Shown here in pieces: positions 25,159-36,400 of a stretch of 64,000 nucleotides of DNA. This DNA comes from Bacteroidota bacterium (GTDB taxonomy: Bacteria > Bacteroidota > Bacteroidia > Bacteroidales > VadinHA17). The stretch is from NCBI GenBank assembly GCA_016718875.1, contig JADKBL010000009.1, forward strand, positions 61,227-125,226. Reading direction: 5' to 3'. A program made the position numbers and the translations under genes. The first letter of the stretch is position 1. Every line of letters begins with the position of its first letter. The notes beneath the pieces are model-generated. The model worked only from the letters and a program-made list of their open reading frames with translations, was not told where the DNA came from and did no database searches.

Positions 25159-26760
25159 TCAGCTCATACAAGCCTTTACAAAACTAAGAAACAATGGATG
25201 CGGATTGACAACTGTACTGCTGTATTCAGGATGAAACTGTACTCCTATGAACCATTTATGATCTTTTAGTTCCATAATTTCCACAAGACCAGATTCAGGG
25301 TTCTTCCCCACAGCCAGCATACCGTTCTTTTCAAAATCATGTAAATACTTATCATTGAATTCATACCGGTGCCTGTGTCTTTCAATGATATCGGTTTTCC
25401 CGTATGCTTCAAATGCTTTTGATCCTTTGCTTATTACACATTTGTAACCGCCCAGCCTCATCGTTCCACCCTTATCACTTATACTCTTCTGTTCTTCCAT
25501 CAGATCAATGACAGGATATTTGGTTTTGTGATTAATTTCTGTAGAATGCGCACCGTCTAACTTAAGAACATTTCTGGCAAATTCAATTACTGCACACTGC
25601 ATTCCCAGACAAATACCAAAGAAAGGAATATTGTTTTCCCTGGCGAAACGTGCGGTGAGAACTTTGCCTTCAATTCCTCTGGACCCAAAACCCGGAGCAA
25701 CCAGAATCCCATTTAGCCCGCTAAGCCTGTCTGTCATATTGCTCTCTGTAATATCTTCCGAATGAATGTACTCAATATCTATCTCACACTCATTCATAGC
25801 ACCACTATGAATAAAAGACTCTGCAATAGATTTATAAGCATCAGGTAGTTCCACATATTTTCCAACTATTCCAACTTTTATTGAGTTTTTTGGATTCTTT
25901 AATTTTGTAAGAAATTCTCTCCACTCATCCAGTTTTGGTTCATTTTCGTCAGAGAGGGCAAGTTTCCGAAGTACTGTTTTATCAAGTCCCTGCTCATGCA
26001 TTTTAATAGGGACCTCATAAATTGTTGAAACATCAACAGACTCTATAACCGCATTTTCTTCGACATTACAGAATAATGCTACCTTTCGCTTAAGGTCTGT
26101 ATTCAGGTGACGGTCTGTTCTAAGAACAAGAATATCAGGCTGAATTCCAGTTTCAAGAAGCTCTTTAACAGAATGCTGGGTTGGCTTAGTCTTAGATTCC
26201 CCGGTAGAGGAAAGATAAGGTACAAGAGTAAGATGGATCACAAGGCAATTCTGTGCTCCCAGTTCCCACTTAAGCTGCCTTACAGATTCTATATAGGGAA
26301 GTGATTCGATATCACCCACTGTTCCTCCAATTTCTGTAAGAACAATGTCATATTTATTACCGGAGCTTACAAGTTTAATTCTCCTTTTTATCTCATCTGT
26401 AATATGAGGAATTACCTGAACTGTTTTACCCAGGTAATCACCCTTTCTTTCTTTATTTATAACAGACTGATAGATTCTGCCTGTAGTTACATTGTTAGCC
26501 TGGCTTGTAGGGACATTAAGAAACCTCTCATAGTGACCCAGATCTAGATCAGTTTCAGCTCCGTCGAGAGTGACATAACACTCCCCATGTTCATATGGAT
26601 TCAATGTGCCCGGGTCAACATTAATATAAGGGTCGAGTTTCTGGATTGTTACCGAATAACCTCTTGACTGTAAAAGCTTCGCAAGAGAGGCTGAAATAAT
26701 ACCTTTACCAAGTGATGAGGTAACTCCACCCGTAACGAAAACATATTTAACTTCTGCCAC
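25159..26760 (-). CDS. pyrG: CTP synthase
   Basis: The 533-residue cytoplasmic enzyme makes CTP from UTP, ATP and glutamine. The N-terminal amidoligase domain starts with G-G-V-T-S-S-L-G-K-G (about 10-19). The C-terminal class I glutaminase domain shows the oxyanion segment G-F-G-S-R-G, the nucleophile in F-F-G-I-C-L-G-M-Q and the final H-P-E. Length and motifs are standard. Confidence 0.97.
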   Translation of the reverse strand: MAEVKYVFVTGGVTSSLGKGIISASLAKLLQSRGYSVTIQKLDPYINVDPGTLNPYEHGECYVTLDGAETDLDLGHYERFLNVPTSQANNVTTGRIYQSVINKERKGDYLGKTVQVIPHITDEIKRRIKLVSSGNKYDIVLTEIGGTVGDIESLPYIESVRQLKWELGAQNCLVIHLTLVPYLSSTGESKTKPTQHSVKELLETGIQPDILVLRTDRHLNTDLKRKVALFCNVEENAVIESVDVSTIYEVPIKMHEQGLDKTVLRKLALSDENEPKLDEWREFLTKLKNPKNSIKVGIVGKYVELPDAYKSIAESFIHSGAMNECEIDIEYIHSEDITESNMTDRLSGLNGILVAPGFGSRGIEGKVLTARFARENNIPFFGICLGMQCAVIEFARNVLKLDGAHSTEINHKTKYPVIDLMEEQKSISDKGGTMRLGGYKCVISKGSKAFEAYGKTDIIERHRHRYEFNDKYLHDFEKNGMLAVGKNPESGLVEIMELKDHKWFIGVQFHPEYSSTVVNPHPLFLSFVKACMS

Positions 26761-26800
26761 AACTTATAATATTAAAAATCAAAAATATTTTAATGTAATA

Positions 26801-28795
26801 CTAGTCATCAAGTCCTGACTGATCTATCATCTTGACTTTCTCCTCAAGGGTTTTGATAAGTTTTTTGGCATTTTCGATTTTATCCTCAACCTCCCGTATC
26901 ATAGTATCGGCATTTTTTGATTTAGCAAAAAAGCCTATATTATTTTCCCAAAGTACAATGTCACTTTCCAGCTGTTTGATCTTGGTAAAGAATTTGTCTC
27001 TTTCATTTCGTACTTTTCGAGATGCTTTTGGATTTATCTTAAGATTGTCAAGCTTGGTTTTATACTTCAATATAGTTTTATCCTCGTCAGCAATCTTTAG
27101 TCTGTCGAACTGATTGTTAAGAGCATTCCTGTACCTGTTTGCAATCTCATCCTTCCTGTCGAAAGGAACAAATCCGATATCAGTCCATTTTCGCTGAAGC
27201 TCCTTAAGCCTGTCAAATGCAACCTGGACATCTGTTCCCGGTTCAAATTTTTCGAGTTCTTCTATTATTTCGAGTTTAGACTTCAGATTATCTTCATATG
27301 AAGTATCAAGCTCATTAAAGAACTCCGTTTTTTTGTTAAAGAAATGGTCACAAGCCTTACGGAAACGCTTCCAGCACCTTTCTGATTGTTTCCTTGGAAC
27401 CGGCCCTACTTCCTTCCATTCTTTCTGAAGCCTTATAAGGGCATCTGAAGTTGTTTTCCAGTCAGTACTTTCCTGTAGTGCTTCAGCCTGAACACAGAGA
27501 TCTATCTTCTTCTGCAGATTATTTAACTGTAGTTCTTTGTTATCAGAATAAAATGATCTTTTCTTTTCAAAAAAAGCATCACAGGCATCTCTGAATCTCT
27601 GGTAAACTTTATTGTTCTGTTTTTTTGGTGCGAAACCAATTGTTCTCCATATTTTCTGAAGCTCAACAACTTTATCTGCCTTATCATCGAACTCTCTGAA
27701 ACTTTTCATTTCAGCATTAATGATTGATTCTACCTCTTCGCATAGAGCAATTTTGGCATCCAGATTCTTCTTCTGATCATCTTTCTGCTTTTCAAAATAC
27801 TCGTGGTGTCTTTTATTGATCTGAGCAGTAGCTTCCTTAAACCTGTCCCATATATCATTTTTTGATTCCTGTGTTACAGGACCAATTTCCCTCCATTGGT
27901 TATGATAATCCTGAAGATACCTGAAAGCATTTACAGGATTTGGTTCAAGAAGAAGAGCTTCTGCTTTTTCACAAAGAACAACTTTAATCTCAAGGTTCTT
28001 TTTCAGGTCAAGATCGCGTAACTCTTTATTAATTTTTATATAATCGTAAAAAACTTCGACAGTATGATGATAATTCTCCCATAGATCCTTTAATGAAGTC
28101 TGGGGAACAACACCAATTGCGTGCCACTCATTTTGCAATGCCCTGAAATCGTGGAAAGTTTTATTAATTGACTCTTCTCTATTAACAAGATCCTTGATTT
28201 TGTCTATTATCTCATATTTCTTTTTAAGATTCTCATACTTTTCAGCTTCCTGAATTTTACTGTAATCTGTCTTTCTCTCCCTGTATTTTTCAAGAAGATG
28301 TTTTACCCTGGCATCATCAGGATCTACCCATAACCTGTACTCTTCAATTTTACCACCATCTTCCAGGAATTTGTTTTTACGCTCATCTGATTCCTGTTTC
28401 AGCTTTTTGTAAAACAGGCCTTTAATCCGGTCAACATCATCCCTTATTTCAGCCGGAGGCCGGTTTTCTACAAGTAAAACAAGAGTCTCAACGAGATCGT
28501 GTTTTGTGTAGCCACTGTAATCAACAGGAGGAAGTTCAAGGTCAGAGGAATCAATATCATGCTCTATAACAGGTATTTCTTCCTCAGATTTGACTGTAAA
28601 ACGTTTTCTTTTTTTTGTTTTTTCAATCTTACTGCCACTCTCATGGTCAGTTTCATCAGTTAAAGCTTCTAAAACAGTTTCAGCAACAGCTTCAGGCTCT
28701 TTTTTCTCTTGTATGGCATCCTCAGTTCCGGCAACACCTTCGGGTGTTCCAGATTGTTCTTCACGAACAGAGTCATCCGGATTTTTTTTTGTCAT
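26801..28795 (-). CDS. DUF349 repeat protein
   Basis: This is a highly charged, almost entirely helical protein of about 665 residues. An acidic, low-complexity N-terminus (about 1-110) is followed by at least six tandem repeats of about 75 residues. Each carries a W-x-x-I/V-G-x-V/A-P-x-x-x-x-x-x-W/Y-x-R-F pattern, for example W-K-E-V-G-P-V-P-R-K-Q and W-R-T-I-G-F-A-P-K-K-Q. These are DUF349 units, found across Bacteroidota and Actinobacteria with unknown biochemical role. The ATG at 28840 would add 15 residues; the ATG at 28795 gives the usual acidic start. Confidence 0.85.
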   Translation of the reverse strand: MTKKNPDDSVREEQSGTPEGVAGTEDAIQEKKEPEAVAETVLEALTDETDHESGSKIEKTKKRKRFTVKSEEEIPVIEHDIDSSDLELPPVDYSGYTKHDLVETLVLLVENRPPAEIRDDVDRIKGLFYKKLKQESDERKNKFLEDGGKIEEYRLWVDPDDARVKHLLEKYRERKTDYSKIQEAEKYENLKKKYEIIDKIKDLVNREESINKTFHDFRALQNEWHAIGVVPQTSLKDLWENYHHTVEVFYDYIKINKELRDLDLKKNLEIKVVLCEKAEALLLEPNPVNAFRYLQDYHNQWREIGPVTQESKNDIWDRFKEATAQINKRHHEYFEKQKDDQKKNLDAKIALCEEVESIINAEMKSFREFDDKADKVVELQKIWRTIGFAPKKQNNKVYQRFRDACDAFFEKKRSFYSDNKELQLNNLQKKIDLCVQAEALQESTDWKTTSDALIRLQKEWKEVGPVPRKQSERCWKRFRKACDHFFNKKTEFFNELDTSYEDNLKSKLEIIEELEKFEPGTDVQVAFDRLKELQRKWTDIGFVPFDRKDEIANRYRNALNNQFDRLKIADEDKTILKYKTKLDNLKINPKASRKVRNERDKFFTKIKQLESDIVLWENNIGFFAKSKNADTMIREVEDKIENAKKLIKTLEEKVKMIDQSGLDD

Positions 28796-29077
28796 AATCA
28801 ATCCTTTTAGGTTCAGTCCATTATCAAAGTTCGGCACCATGGCATCCCATGGAATTTTAAGAGTACGAAAATATTGAAATATTTAATAATACTCAAAGAT
28901 TTAAGATAAATAAATGAATTGACATGATTAAAGGATAATACTCTATTTGCTGAAAATTCAATTAGTTCAGATAATTTTTGCATTTAATTTACAAGATTGA
29001 CAAATTGTATTTGCAATATTCTATAATTTTATAACGTCAGTTTTAAACAAATAATTTTAATTTTAAGTTACAAAAGC

Positions 29078-29254
29078 ATGAGCAAAACCGAAATTATTGC
29101 ACTTACTGCGGTATTCATTTTTGCTGGTTTCAGGATCTATCAGAAATATTTTCAAAAAGCCAAGCAGAATCAAAAAAATGAAAGCAGAAAAGAAAGCGGG
29201 TCAATCCCAACCACTAACAGCGATGATTATGAACCATATTCAGGAAAGAATTAG
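29078..29254 (+). CDS. Small 58-residue membrane protein, unrecognised
   Basis: An ATG at 29078 opens a 58-codon frame ending in TAG. The product has one hydrophobic segment (about residues 5-18, E-I-I-A-L-T-A-V-F-I-F-A-G-F), then a basic stretch and a polar, Ser/Asn-rich tail ending in Y-S-G-K-N. It would be a single-pass inner membrane protein. It fills an otherwise empty 420-bp gap, stops 7 bp before the convergent HlyD gene, and its codon use looks coding. I do not recognise the family. Confidence 0.55.
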   Translation: MSKTEIIALTAVFIFAGFRIYQKYFQKAKQNQKNESRKESGSIPTTNSDDYEPYSGKN

Positions 29255-29261
29255 TTGTTCA

Positions 29262-30554
29262 TCACTTGTTCTTTGTAATCAGATATCTTAAGGGATTTAC
29301 CAGTTTCTGTATAATTCGAGATTCTTCGGTCAGTATTTCAGCTGTTCCACTCATATTTTGAGTAAACTCCAGCTTTTTTCCGTAGAGTGTAGTCAATCCA
29401 TCAGGCAGATCAATTTCGATAATGTATTCATCACTTGAAGGTACAAGAGATTTGGTTCTCACAATCCCTTTTACCATACCGAATTCCAGGTAAGGGAAGC
29501 TGCTGAGTTTTATATTTACTTTTTGACCCTGTTTTACCTTACCAGACCTGAGCATTTTAAGTTTAACTCTTCCGACATAACTACCGGTAATTAAAGGTAC
29601 CACATTCAGAACGGCTTCATCTTTTGTAACTATCTGATTAACTGTCCAGAATTGAGTAAAAGTAACTATACCATCAAAAGGAGATTTAAGCAAATAATTA
29701 TTCTCCCATATAATTATTTGTGCCCTAAGATTTAAATATGACTCATTCAAAAGTGAAATAAGTTTATCCTCTTCATCTACCTGTCTGATTTTATAATCCC
29801 GGATCAGTTGCTTCTTCTCCGCAAGTGCTATTGTTTTTTCTGAATAATCGAGACGCACCTGCTGCAACTCAATATTTATTCTTATAAAGGCCTGGTGAGA
29901 CTTCTCAATTTCACTTTCAGGAATAACCTTACCTGCATATAGCAACGAATCTCTTCTGTATTTTTTTGATTCAAGAATCCTGTTTTCAGCAAAAAGCTTT
30001 TCTTTAACTTTAAGTCGTTCGATATACTCTTCTGTAGCTGTTATCTCCTCTTTAAGTGAAATGATCTTGTTCCCGTAATAGTCATTTTTCAAATATGAAT
30101 TCATATTTGAGAGATTCTTTACAAAGATTGCATAGATATTCTGAATCTCTCCCAGCTGTGAAAGCATTGGAAATTGAGTATAAATTAGCTCTCTGGGATT
30201 ATTTATTGAATCTAATGTCTTCTCCAGAAGCCTTATTTCATCAATGGAAGCTGTTGTTTCCATAACAGCAAGCACCTGACCTACAGACACTTTTTCATTG
30301 TCCCTGACCAAAAGGTACTTTATTCTGCCTGTTATTTTTGTAACAAGTGTAGCGGGTGGGTTAATTGTTGTAATTTCCACAGGAGCCGGAACCATATCAG
30401 GATATTTCAGAATCCATGAAAAAATCAAAAAAACCAGAAACACGAAAAAAAGTATAATATTACCCCACCTTAGTATGCCTGAAGGAGGATTACCCATTAT
30501 CTCTCTTACTGGTTCCGAATACAATATTTCAGGTTTTCTATCTTTCATTATCAA
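29262..30554 (-). CDS. HlyD-family membrane fusion protein of the peptide exporter
   Basis: The 430-residue protein has one N-terminal membrane helix (about 28-48) and a lipoyl/barrel-sandwich half-motif near V-T-K-I-T-G-R-I. A long helical hairpin (about 110-270) and the second lipoyl half and beta-barrel (L-L-K-S-P-F-D-G-I-V-T) complete it. This is the adaptor that links an inner membrane ABC exporter to an outer membrane channel. It lies 2 bp after the C39-peptidase ABC transporter gene, its obvious partner. No TolC-like gene is adjacent; the one at 53 kb belongs to an RND operon. Confidence 0.87.
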   Translation of the reverse strand: MIMKDRKPEILYSEPVREIMGNPPSGILRWGNIILFFVFLVFLIFSWILKYPDMVPAPVEITTINPPATLVTKITGRIKYLLVRDNEKVSVGQVLAVMETTASIDEIRLLEKTLDSINNPRELIYTQFPMLSQLGEIQNIYAIFVKNLSNMNSYLKNDYYGNKIISLKEEITATEEYIERLKVKEKLFAENRILESKKYRRDSLLYAGKVIPESEIEKSHQAFIRINIELQQVRLDYSEKTIALAEKKQLIRDYKIRQVDEEDKLISLLNESYLNLRAQIIIWENNYLLKSPFDGIVTFTQFWTVNQIVTKDEAVLNVVPLITGSYVGRVKLKMLRSGKVKQGQKVNIKLSSFPYLEFGMVKGIVRTKSLVPSSDEYIIEIDLPDGLTTLYGKKLEFTQNMSGTAEILTEESRIIQKLVNPLRYLITKNK

Positions 30555-30556
30555 GT

Positions 30557-32758
30557 TCAGCTGCCAAGTTCAAGCTGATTTTTTACCAGATTATAATAAA
30601 TACCTCTTTTTTGAATAAGTTGCTCATGTGTGTCTGTTTCAACAATTCTTCCACTGTCAAGAACAACTATTTTATCAGCATTCTTAACGGTGCTTAACCT
30701 GTGAGCAACAATAATTACTGTTTTGCCTTCAAAAAAATCTGAAAGATTCTCTACGATGACCTTTTCATTTGATGCATCAAGAGAATTAGTTGCTTCATCA
30801 AAAATAATGACGTCTGGGTTCTTGTATACCACCCTTGCTATTAATAACCTTTGTTTCTGACCTTCGCTCAGACCGTGGCCGTTTGCCCCAACTTTAGTAT
30901 TATAACCAAGAGGGAGTGACTCAATAAATCCTCGGATATTGGCTATCTCAGCAGCTTTTGTAAGTTTCTCTTCATCAATATCCTCAGATCCGGGAGCTAT
31001 GTTTGCCGCAATAGTGTCAGGAAAGATAAAACCATCCTGCATCACTGCCCCAACTTTTTTCCTCCATACTTTCAGACTTATGTTTACCAAACGTGTATCA
31101 CCAACTAGTATTTCACCTGATACCGGCTGATAGAATCCCATTATCATTTTAAGAAGAGTAGTTTTTCCACTTCCGCTTGCACCAACAATTGCTGTCTTCT
31201 TATTCTCTTCAATATACAGATCAATATCTTTTATTGCGAACGGGGAATGCGGACCCTCATACTGATATGAAAGGTTATTAATGTAAATATCTTTTTTATC
31301 AGGAAGCTTACGGACTTTTGATTCAGGAAATGCCTCTTCACTGTCCATCTGATGAACCTCTGCCAGCCTGTCCAAACTCATCTTTGCATCCTGCGACATT
31401 TTAAAGAATCCTATTATCTGGCTGATTGGGACATTGAGCTGACCAATTATAAACTGAACAGCAAGCATCATACCTAATGTCATATCTCCTTTAAGGACAG
31501 TTGTGGCTGCGATTATTGTTACTATTATATTCGTGATTTCATTTATCAGTGTGGCACCTGCAGACTGAAACTGGATTATTGATAATCCTTTCATTTTAAG
31601 ACTGAATAATGAGGCCTGAATCTTTTCCCAATCCCATCTGCTGCTTAACTCATTCTGTGTAAGCTTTATTTCCTGCATGCCATTTACAATATTGATAAGC
31701 TTGCTTCCTGATTCTGACATTTTTCTGAAACGCAGATGGTCCAGACGGGCACGTGAACCCATAAATATTGAGACCCATGAAATATAAAGGAGTGCACCTG
31801 CAATAAAAACCAGGAGTATCTTAAGACTATATACCGAAAGTACAATTCCAAAAATTATAAGGTTAAAAAATGAAAACATTATGCTCAGACTCGCTGATGT
31901 GAGAAATTCCTCAATCCTGTTATTGTCTTCAATTCGCTGAAGAATATCACCAGTAAGCTTGGTATCGAAAAATGAAATTGGCAATGACATCAGTTTCAGA
32001 AGAAAATCAGAGATAACCGCCACATTAACTCTCGACCCTATGTGCAGAAGAAGCCAACCCCTGATAAACTCCACTGACATTCTGCCTAAAACCAGTGCCA
32101 GTTGTGCAAACATTATCAGATAAATGAAGTCCAGATCATTATTATTCAACCCTATATCTACAACCGATTGAGTCAGAAAAGGAATCACAAGTTGGATCAA
32201 GCTGGCAAGAATAACACCAAGAATAATCTGGAAAGAAAACTTCTGATATAATCTGAAGTATTTGAAAAGGAATTTAAATCCACCTTCTTTTTCCTGATCT
32301 GTTTCACTTTCAAAAATCGCTGGTGTTGGTTCAACAATCAGAACAAGTCCAGCTGATTCACCGTCTTTTACAGTTGATGCCCAGTTTTTAATAAATTCAT
32401 CCCTCTGATATTTAACGAGGCCTATCCCCGGGTCAGCAATCCAAACTTTATCCTTATTTATTTTATATACAACAACAAAATGCTTATGCTTCCAATGCAC
32501 AATGCATGGCATAGGAACATTCAATTTAAGAATGTCATAAGGTATTTTCACACCAATGGTCCTGAAACCAATTGAATCTGCCGCTTCAGATAGTCCAAGA
32601 AAAGATACCCCTTCCTTAGTGATAAAACACTTTTTACGCAATGACTCAAGTGTATGATTCACTTTATAATACCCTGCAATCATTTTAAGGCAGGCAGGGC
32701 CGCAATCCATTGCATCAGGTTGTTTAACAAATGGGAATGACATATCCTCAGGAAGCAA
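30557..32758 (-). CDS. Peptidase-containing ABC transporter (C39, double-glycine leader exporter)
   Basis: The protein cuts and exports peptides carrying GG leaders. An N-terminal C39 peptidase domain (about 1-140) has Q-P-D-A-M-D-C-G-P-A-C with catalytic Cys19, a histidine in K-H-F-V-V-V-Y and an aspartate in I-A-D-P-G. A six-helix ABC membrane domain spans about 165-440. The ATPase domain has Walker A G-A-S-G-S-G-K-T-T, signature L-S-E-G-Q-K-Q-R and Walker B V-I-I-F-D-E-A-T. All catalytic residues are intact. With the HlyD protein it forms an export unit. The only GG-leader substrate I can find in the window is the small gene at 36731. Confidence 0.93.
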   Translation of the reverse strand: MLPEDMSFPFVKQPDAMDCGPACLKMIAGYYKVNHTLESLRKKCFITKEGVSFLGLSEAADSIGFRTIGVKIPYDILKLNVPMPCIVHWKHKHFVVVYKINKDKVWIADPGIGLVKYQRDEFIKNWASTVKDGESAGLVLIVEPTPAIFESETDQEKEGGFKFLFKYFRLYQKFSFQIILGVILASLIQLVIPFLTQSVVDIGLNNNDLDFIYLIMFAQLALVLGRMSVEFIRGWLLLHIGSRVNVAVISDFLLKLMSLPISFFDTKLTGDILQRIEDNNRIEEFLTSASLSIMFSFFNLIIFGIVLSVYSLKILLVFIAGALLYISWVSIFMGSRARLDHLRFRKMSESGSKLINIVNGMQEIKLTQNELSSRWDWEKIQASLFSLKMKGLSIIQFQSAGATLINEITNIIVTIIAATTVLKGDMTLGMMLAVQFIIGQLNVPISQIIGFFKMSQDAKMSLDRLAEVHQMDSEEAFPESKVRKLPDKKDIYINNLSYQYEGPHSPFAIKDIDLYIEENKKTAIVGASGSGKTTLLKMIMGFYQPVSGEILVGDTRLVNISLKVWRKKVGAVMQDGFIFPDTIAANIAPGSEDIDEEKLTKAAEIANIRGFIESLPLGYNTKVGANGHGLSEGQKQRLLIARVVYKNPDVIIFDEATNSLDASNEKVIVENLSDFFEGKTVIIVAHRLSTVKNADKIVVLDSGRIVETDTHEQLIQKRGIYYNLVKNQLELGS

Positions 32759-32863
32759 GTATTTCTATAAGTAAATATATCTATATTTTATATAAGCAGA
32801 ACCCGCTTTTGCACAAAATACCATCCTTTGTCATCGTTTATAATAATTGGTTTAAGGAAGTAT

Positions 32864-32871
32864 TATATTTG
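32864..32871 (+). promoter_or_regulatory. -7 box of the sigma factor gene
   Basis: TATATTTG matches TAnnTTTG and lies 22 bp before the start codon, in the 135-bp region shared with the divergent exporter gene. Confidence 0.5.
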
Positions 32872-32893
32872 CGGCTGACACATAAATCCCATC

Positions 32894-33463
32894 GTGTTAT
32901 TCAGGAAGTATTCTGATATTGAAATTATTGAAGGCATCCGCCACCAGGATGACAAAATACTTAATTGGCTGTATGACAACTATTACAGGATGGTAAAAGA
33001 CCATGTAATACGGAACAGCGGGACAAATGATGATGCATCTGATGTACTTCAGGATTCAATTATAATCCTCTTTGAGCAAATAACTGATAATAAGATAAAT
33101 CTGACCACTGACATAAGAGGGTATTTCTTCGGAATAGTAAAAAATGTCTGGAATGCGCAACTGAGGAAAAGGCAGAAAACAACTGAGCTGTTTAATGATC
33201 ACCCTGATGATGACGGATCAGATGACTCCAACAATCAATTGCTTGAAAAGATAGTCAGCAGAGCATTTACAAAGCTAAAACCCGATCAGCAGATTGTCCT
33301 GAATATGTTTTCAGAAGGAAAATCATATGGAGAAATAGCATTGAGCCTCGATTTAAAAAGTGAAGAGTATGCCAGAAGGAAGAAGTATTTATGCAAAGAG
33401 GCTTTGATGGATCTTGTAAAGGAGGATCCTGAGTATCATGAATATTTGCGTTTTCTGCCATAA
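32894..33463 (+). CDS. ECF-type RNA polymerase sigma factor
   Basis: The 189-residue protein has a sigma-70 region 2 (about 20-90, including D-D-A-S-D-V-L-Q-D-S-I-I-I-L-F and G-Y-F-F-G-I-V-K-N) and a region 4 helix-turn-helix (about 128-175, K-L-K-P-D-Q-Q-I-V-L-N-M-F-S-E-G-K-S-Y). It would direct RNA polymerase to a small regulon. It diverges from the C39 exporter and its 3' end overlaps the convergent CHAT gene by 28 bp. The membrane protein at 37204 may be its anti-sigma partner. No phage or mobile genes flank it. Confidence 0.87.
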   Translation: MLFRKYSDIEIIEGIRHQDDKILNWLYDNYYRMVKDHVIRNSGTNDDASDVLQDSIIILFEQITDNKINLTTDIRGYFFGIVKNVWNAQLRKRQKTTELFNDHPDDDGSDDSNNQLLEKIVSRAFTKLKPDQQIVLNMFSEGKSYGEIALSLDLKSEEYARRKKYLCKEALMDLVKEDPEYHEYLRFLP

Positions 33464-36400
33464 TAGAACAAAGCTCCGGCGATAATAGTAATAAACAGGA
33501 ACAGAAAATATATCCATTTAGGATTAAACAGAGAGGAGTTATCGCCATATATCACCAGAGCAGACCAGAAATAAGGGTGTGCTCTCAGCTGATCAGCATT
33601 CTTAAGAAAATCAATCCTTGCTTTCCTCAAAGAAATGCTTTTAGAATAGCCTTTTTTAAGGTAATCGTAATACAGTTTAACAATATCTGTTCCTGCCCTG
33701 TCCTCAATTTCCCACATTGACATTACAACTGATTCACTACCAGAATATATAAACCCTCTGGCAAGACTGAGTATTCCCTCTCCAGAAAAGAGTTTTCCTG
33801 TTCCAGTATTACATGAACTAAGAACAACCATCCTTGCTCTCAGTGGTATATTATATACCTCTGATGTTCTCAGAAAACGATCATTGCCTTCAGATGAATC
33901 AGGACTGAAAATCAGTGTCGAATTCATTGGATCATTGTCATCGAGCACAGTATGCATTGCCAGATGAATAATATCGAAATCCGGAGCTTCTGCTTTGAAA
34001 ACCGATTCTTTTGCTGAACCATTAATCAGCAGTTTGCCACCCATCGTTTTAAAAACATATTCTGCTTCTGCCCTGGCATATGGAAGATCAAGAAGCACAT
34101 CTCCTTCCTGTTGTCTCATCTGAAAAAGGTTATGTATATCAACAGGCTCTGAATAATCAGGTGCGAATACAAGTGCTTCACTTCCTTTTAATTTGCTGCT
34201 GTTTATATTTTCAGCCAGAAAGGTCGCCGAATATGTATATGAAATATCATATTCTTCCATCATATATGTAATATCCTTGTACAACAACGACTTTTTGGAT
34301 TCATTTTTCACAGGTAATGTTTCAAAAGGTAGATATGAAAGAAGATTATCAGGCGAAATCAGAATCCGGTCTGATATCAGGTATTCTTTTATCGGGATGA
34401 TAAGCGTTTTGTACAATAGAAAACCTGTCTCCTGGTAACTATTAAATCCCTCTCGTGCATTATTAAAATCGGGAGAAGAGAGCAACCTCCTGAACTGGCT
34501 TATTTTTTTGAAAAATACAGAATCAACAGGAACCAAAATTAGCTTTTGAAATTTTCTGTTTACAATTGAAATATACAAACCTGAATCAGAAACTACATAG
34601 CTGATGTAATTTGTTTTTTGTCCGGCTACTTCCGCAACTGCTGAAGGTTTAATAACTTGTGTATTATACTTAATCGAATAGTAATCAGGATAATCTTTTT
34701 CAAAAACTGTTACCAGAGAATCACGCCTTCTGGTTGTTTTAAAAAGATTATCTTTCCAGGTCCGGATAAGCTCCTCTGTAATATTTTCTACAGGTGATTT
34801 ACCGGATATTCTGTCGTTAAGCAGTGAAATTTCTGTCTGTAATTCCCTTTCCCTGTTAGCCAGGTTTTCCGGAATATGAAACTGCGTAGCCTTTAATTCA
34901 CGTGTTGCAGTTAAAAGTCCTGCTATTTTACTTTTCTCGATATATTCAAAAGCCTTCTCAAAAAAGATTTCATTACCTGTATTTTTGTACAGATTATAGA
35001 AATCGCTGATAACATCAATATACGAATTCCGATACCTGTCTCCAAGTAAAAGCCTGCTCTCCTCCTCACTTATATTTATTCTTATTCTGTCGAGTAGTGC
35101 AATAATCAGCTCTGATGTGCCTGATATTGCTTCAAGTACTTTCTGATCCTGTACTTCACTATAGAAATATTTCAGAATTTGATACTTAGTTTGCAGAATT
35201 CCAAGTATATCCTTGTCTGCATTGATTAAATCGACCGAAGGATTCTTAAATTCATCATTTTCTGCATTCAATTCATCAACGGGGAATAGCAGAGTTTGTA
35301 ATATCTCGAGTGATTTCTTATATTCTTTCTTCTCAGAAAGAACAAGTGCATAACCAAGCTTTGCATCATATTCCAGAAAAGAACCTCCATGCATATCAAA
35401 GTATTCTATGGACTCCTTGTACATTTTCAGAGTTCTCTCCAAATCAATATTATATAAACGAAGATAGTCTGCATAAAAGGTCAGAACCTCATAATAACTT
35501 TGAGTGTTTCTGCCTTCTTTTTTTATAACATTACTAAGTAAATTACTCATAACAGATTCGCCTTCAAATAATTTTCCATCTTTTCCAAGATTTTTGGCAT
35601 GTATGCAAAGCAACTGATAAGATGCCAGGAAAGGATTTTGTTTTGCCATCTCAATTCCTCTTTTGTAATACTGTTCTGATTTTTGAAATTCCCTTAGATT
35701 CCTGAGTGAATTGGACATAGCAAGCAAGAAGTTGATTTGCCCATCAATTGACAAATCTCCGGACCTTTTATAATAATCTTCTGCTTTTTCGAGGAAAATC
35801 CTGCTTTTTGTATAATCGCCTGTAGAATTATAAAGCACTCCGATATTATTATAAAGAAATGCAATATCTCCTGGAGCGGCAGTTTCTGCATTCAACTCAG
35901 CAATTCTGCAAGCAGTTTCCGTCAATTCAAGTGCCCTGGAGAATTCTTTAAGCTCAATATAAGCCGTAATAAGGCTGGCATACAAACTGATAAAAGTTTG
36001 ATTATCTGTTCTGTATGATTTTTTTCCAACTTCAAGTGCTTTTATTGTGATTGATTTATGATTTTCAAAATTCCCAAGTCGGGAATATGTCCCTCCCAGA
36101 TTATACATTGCTTTTACGTATAATTCATCATACATCTTAAGCTGTTCTTTTAATTCAATAGTCCGGTTCAGATACTTAATTGAATTCTCATAATTTTTAA
36201 TGAGCTGGTAATAAATACCGATATAGTAATAAGATTCTGCCAGAAGAGAAGTATCCGGGTTTCCTTCATCTATCCTTCTTTCGATTTCAACTAAAATCTT
36301 CCCGGCATATATGTAGTCACTCTTATGGAGTTGTTCCTTTAATAGGCTATTCAGGCTTTTTAAATGAATTGTGTCAAGAAGAATAGACTGTGTATCAGTT

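Noticed and set aside
28590..28877. 95-codon plus-strand frame opposite the DUF349 gene start
   Set aside because: It mirrors the acidic low-complexity N-terminus of the DUF349 protein on the other strand and shows no family pattern.
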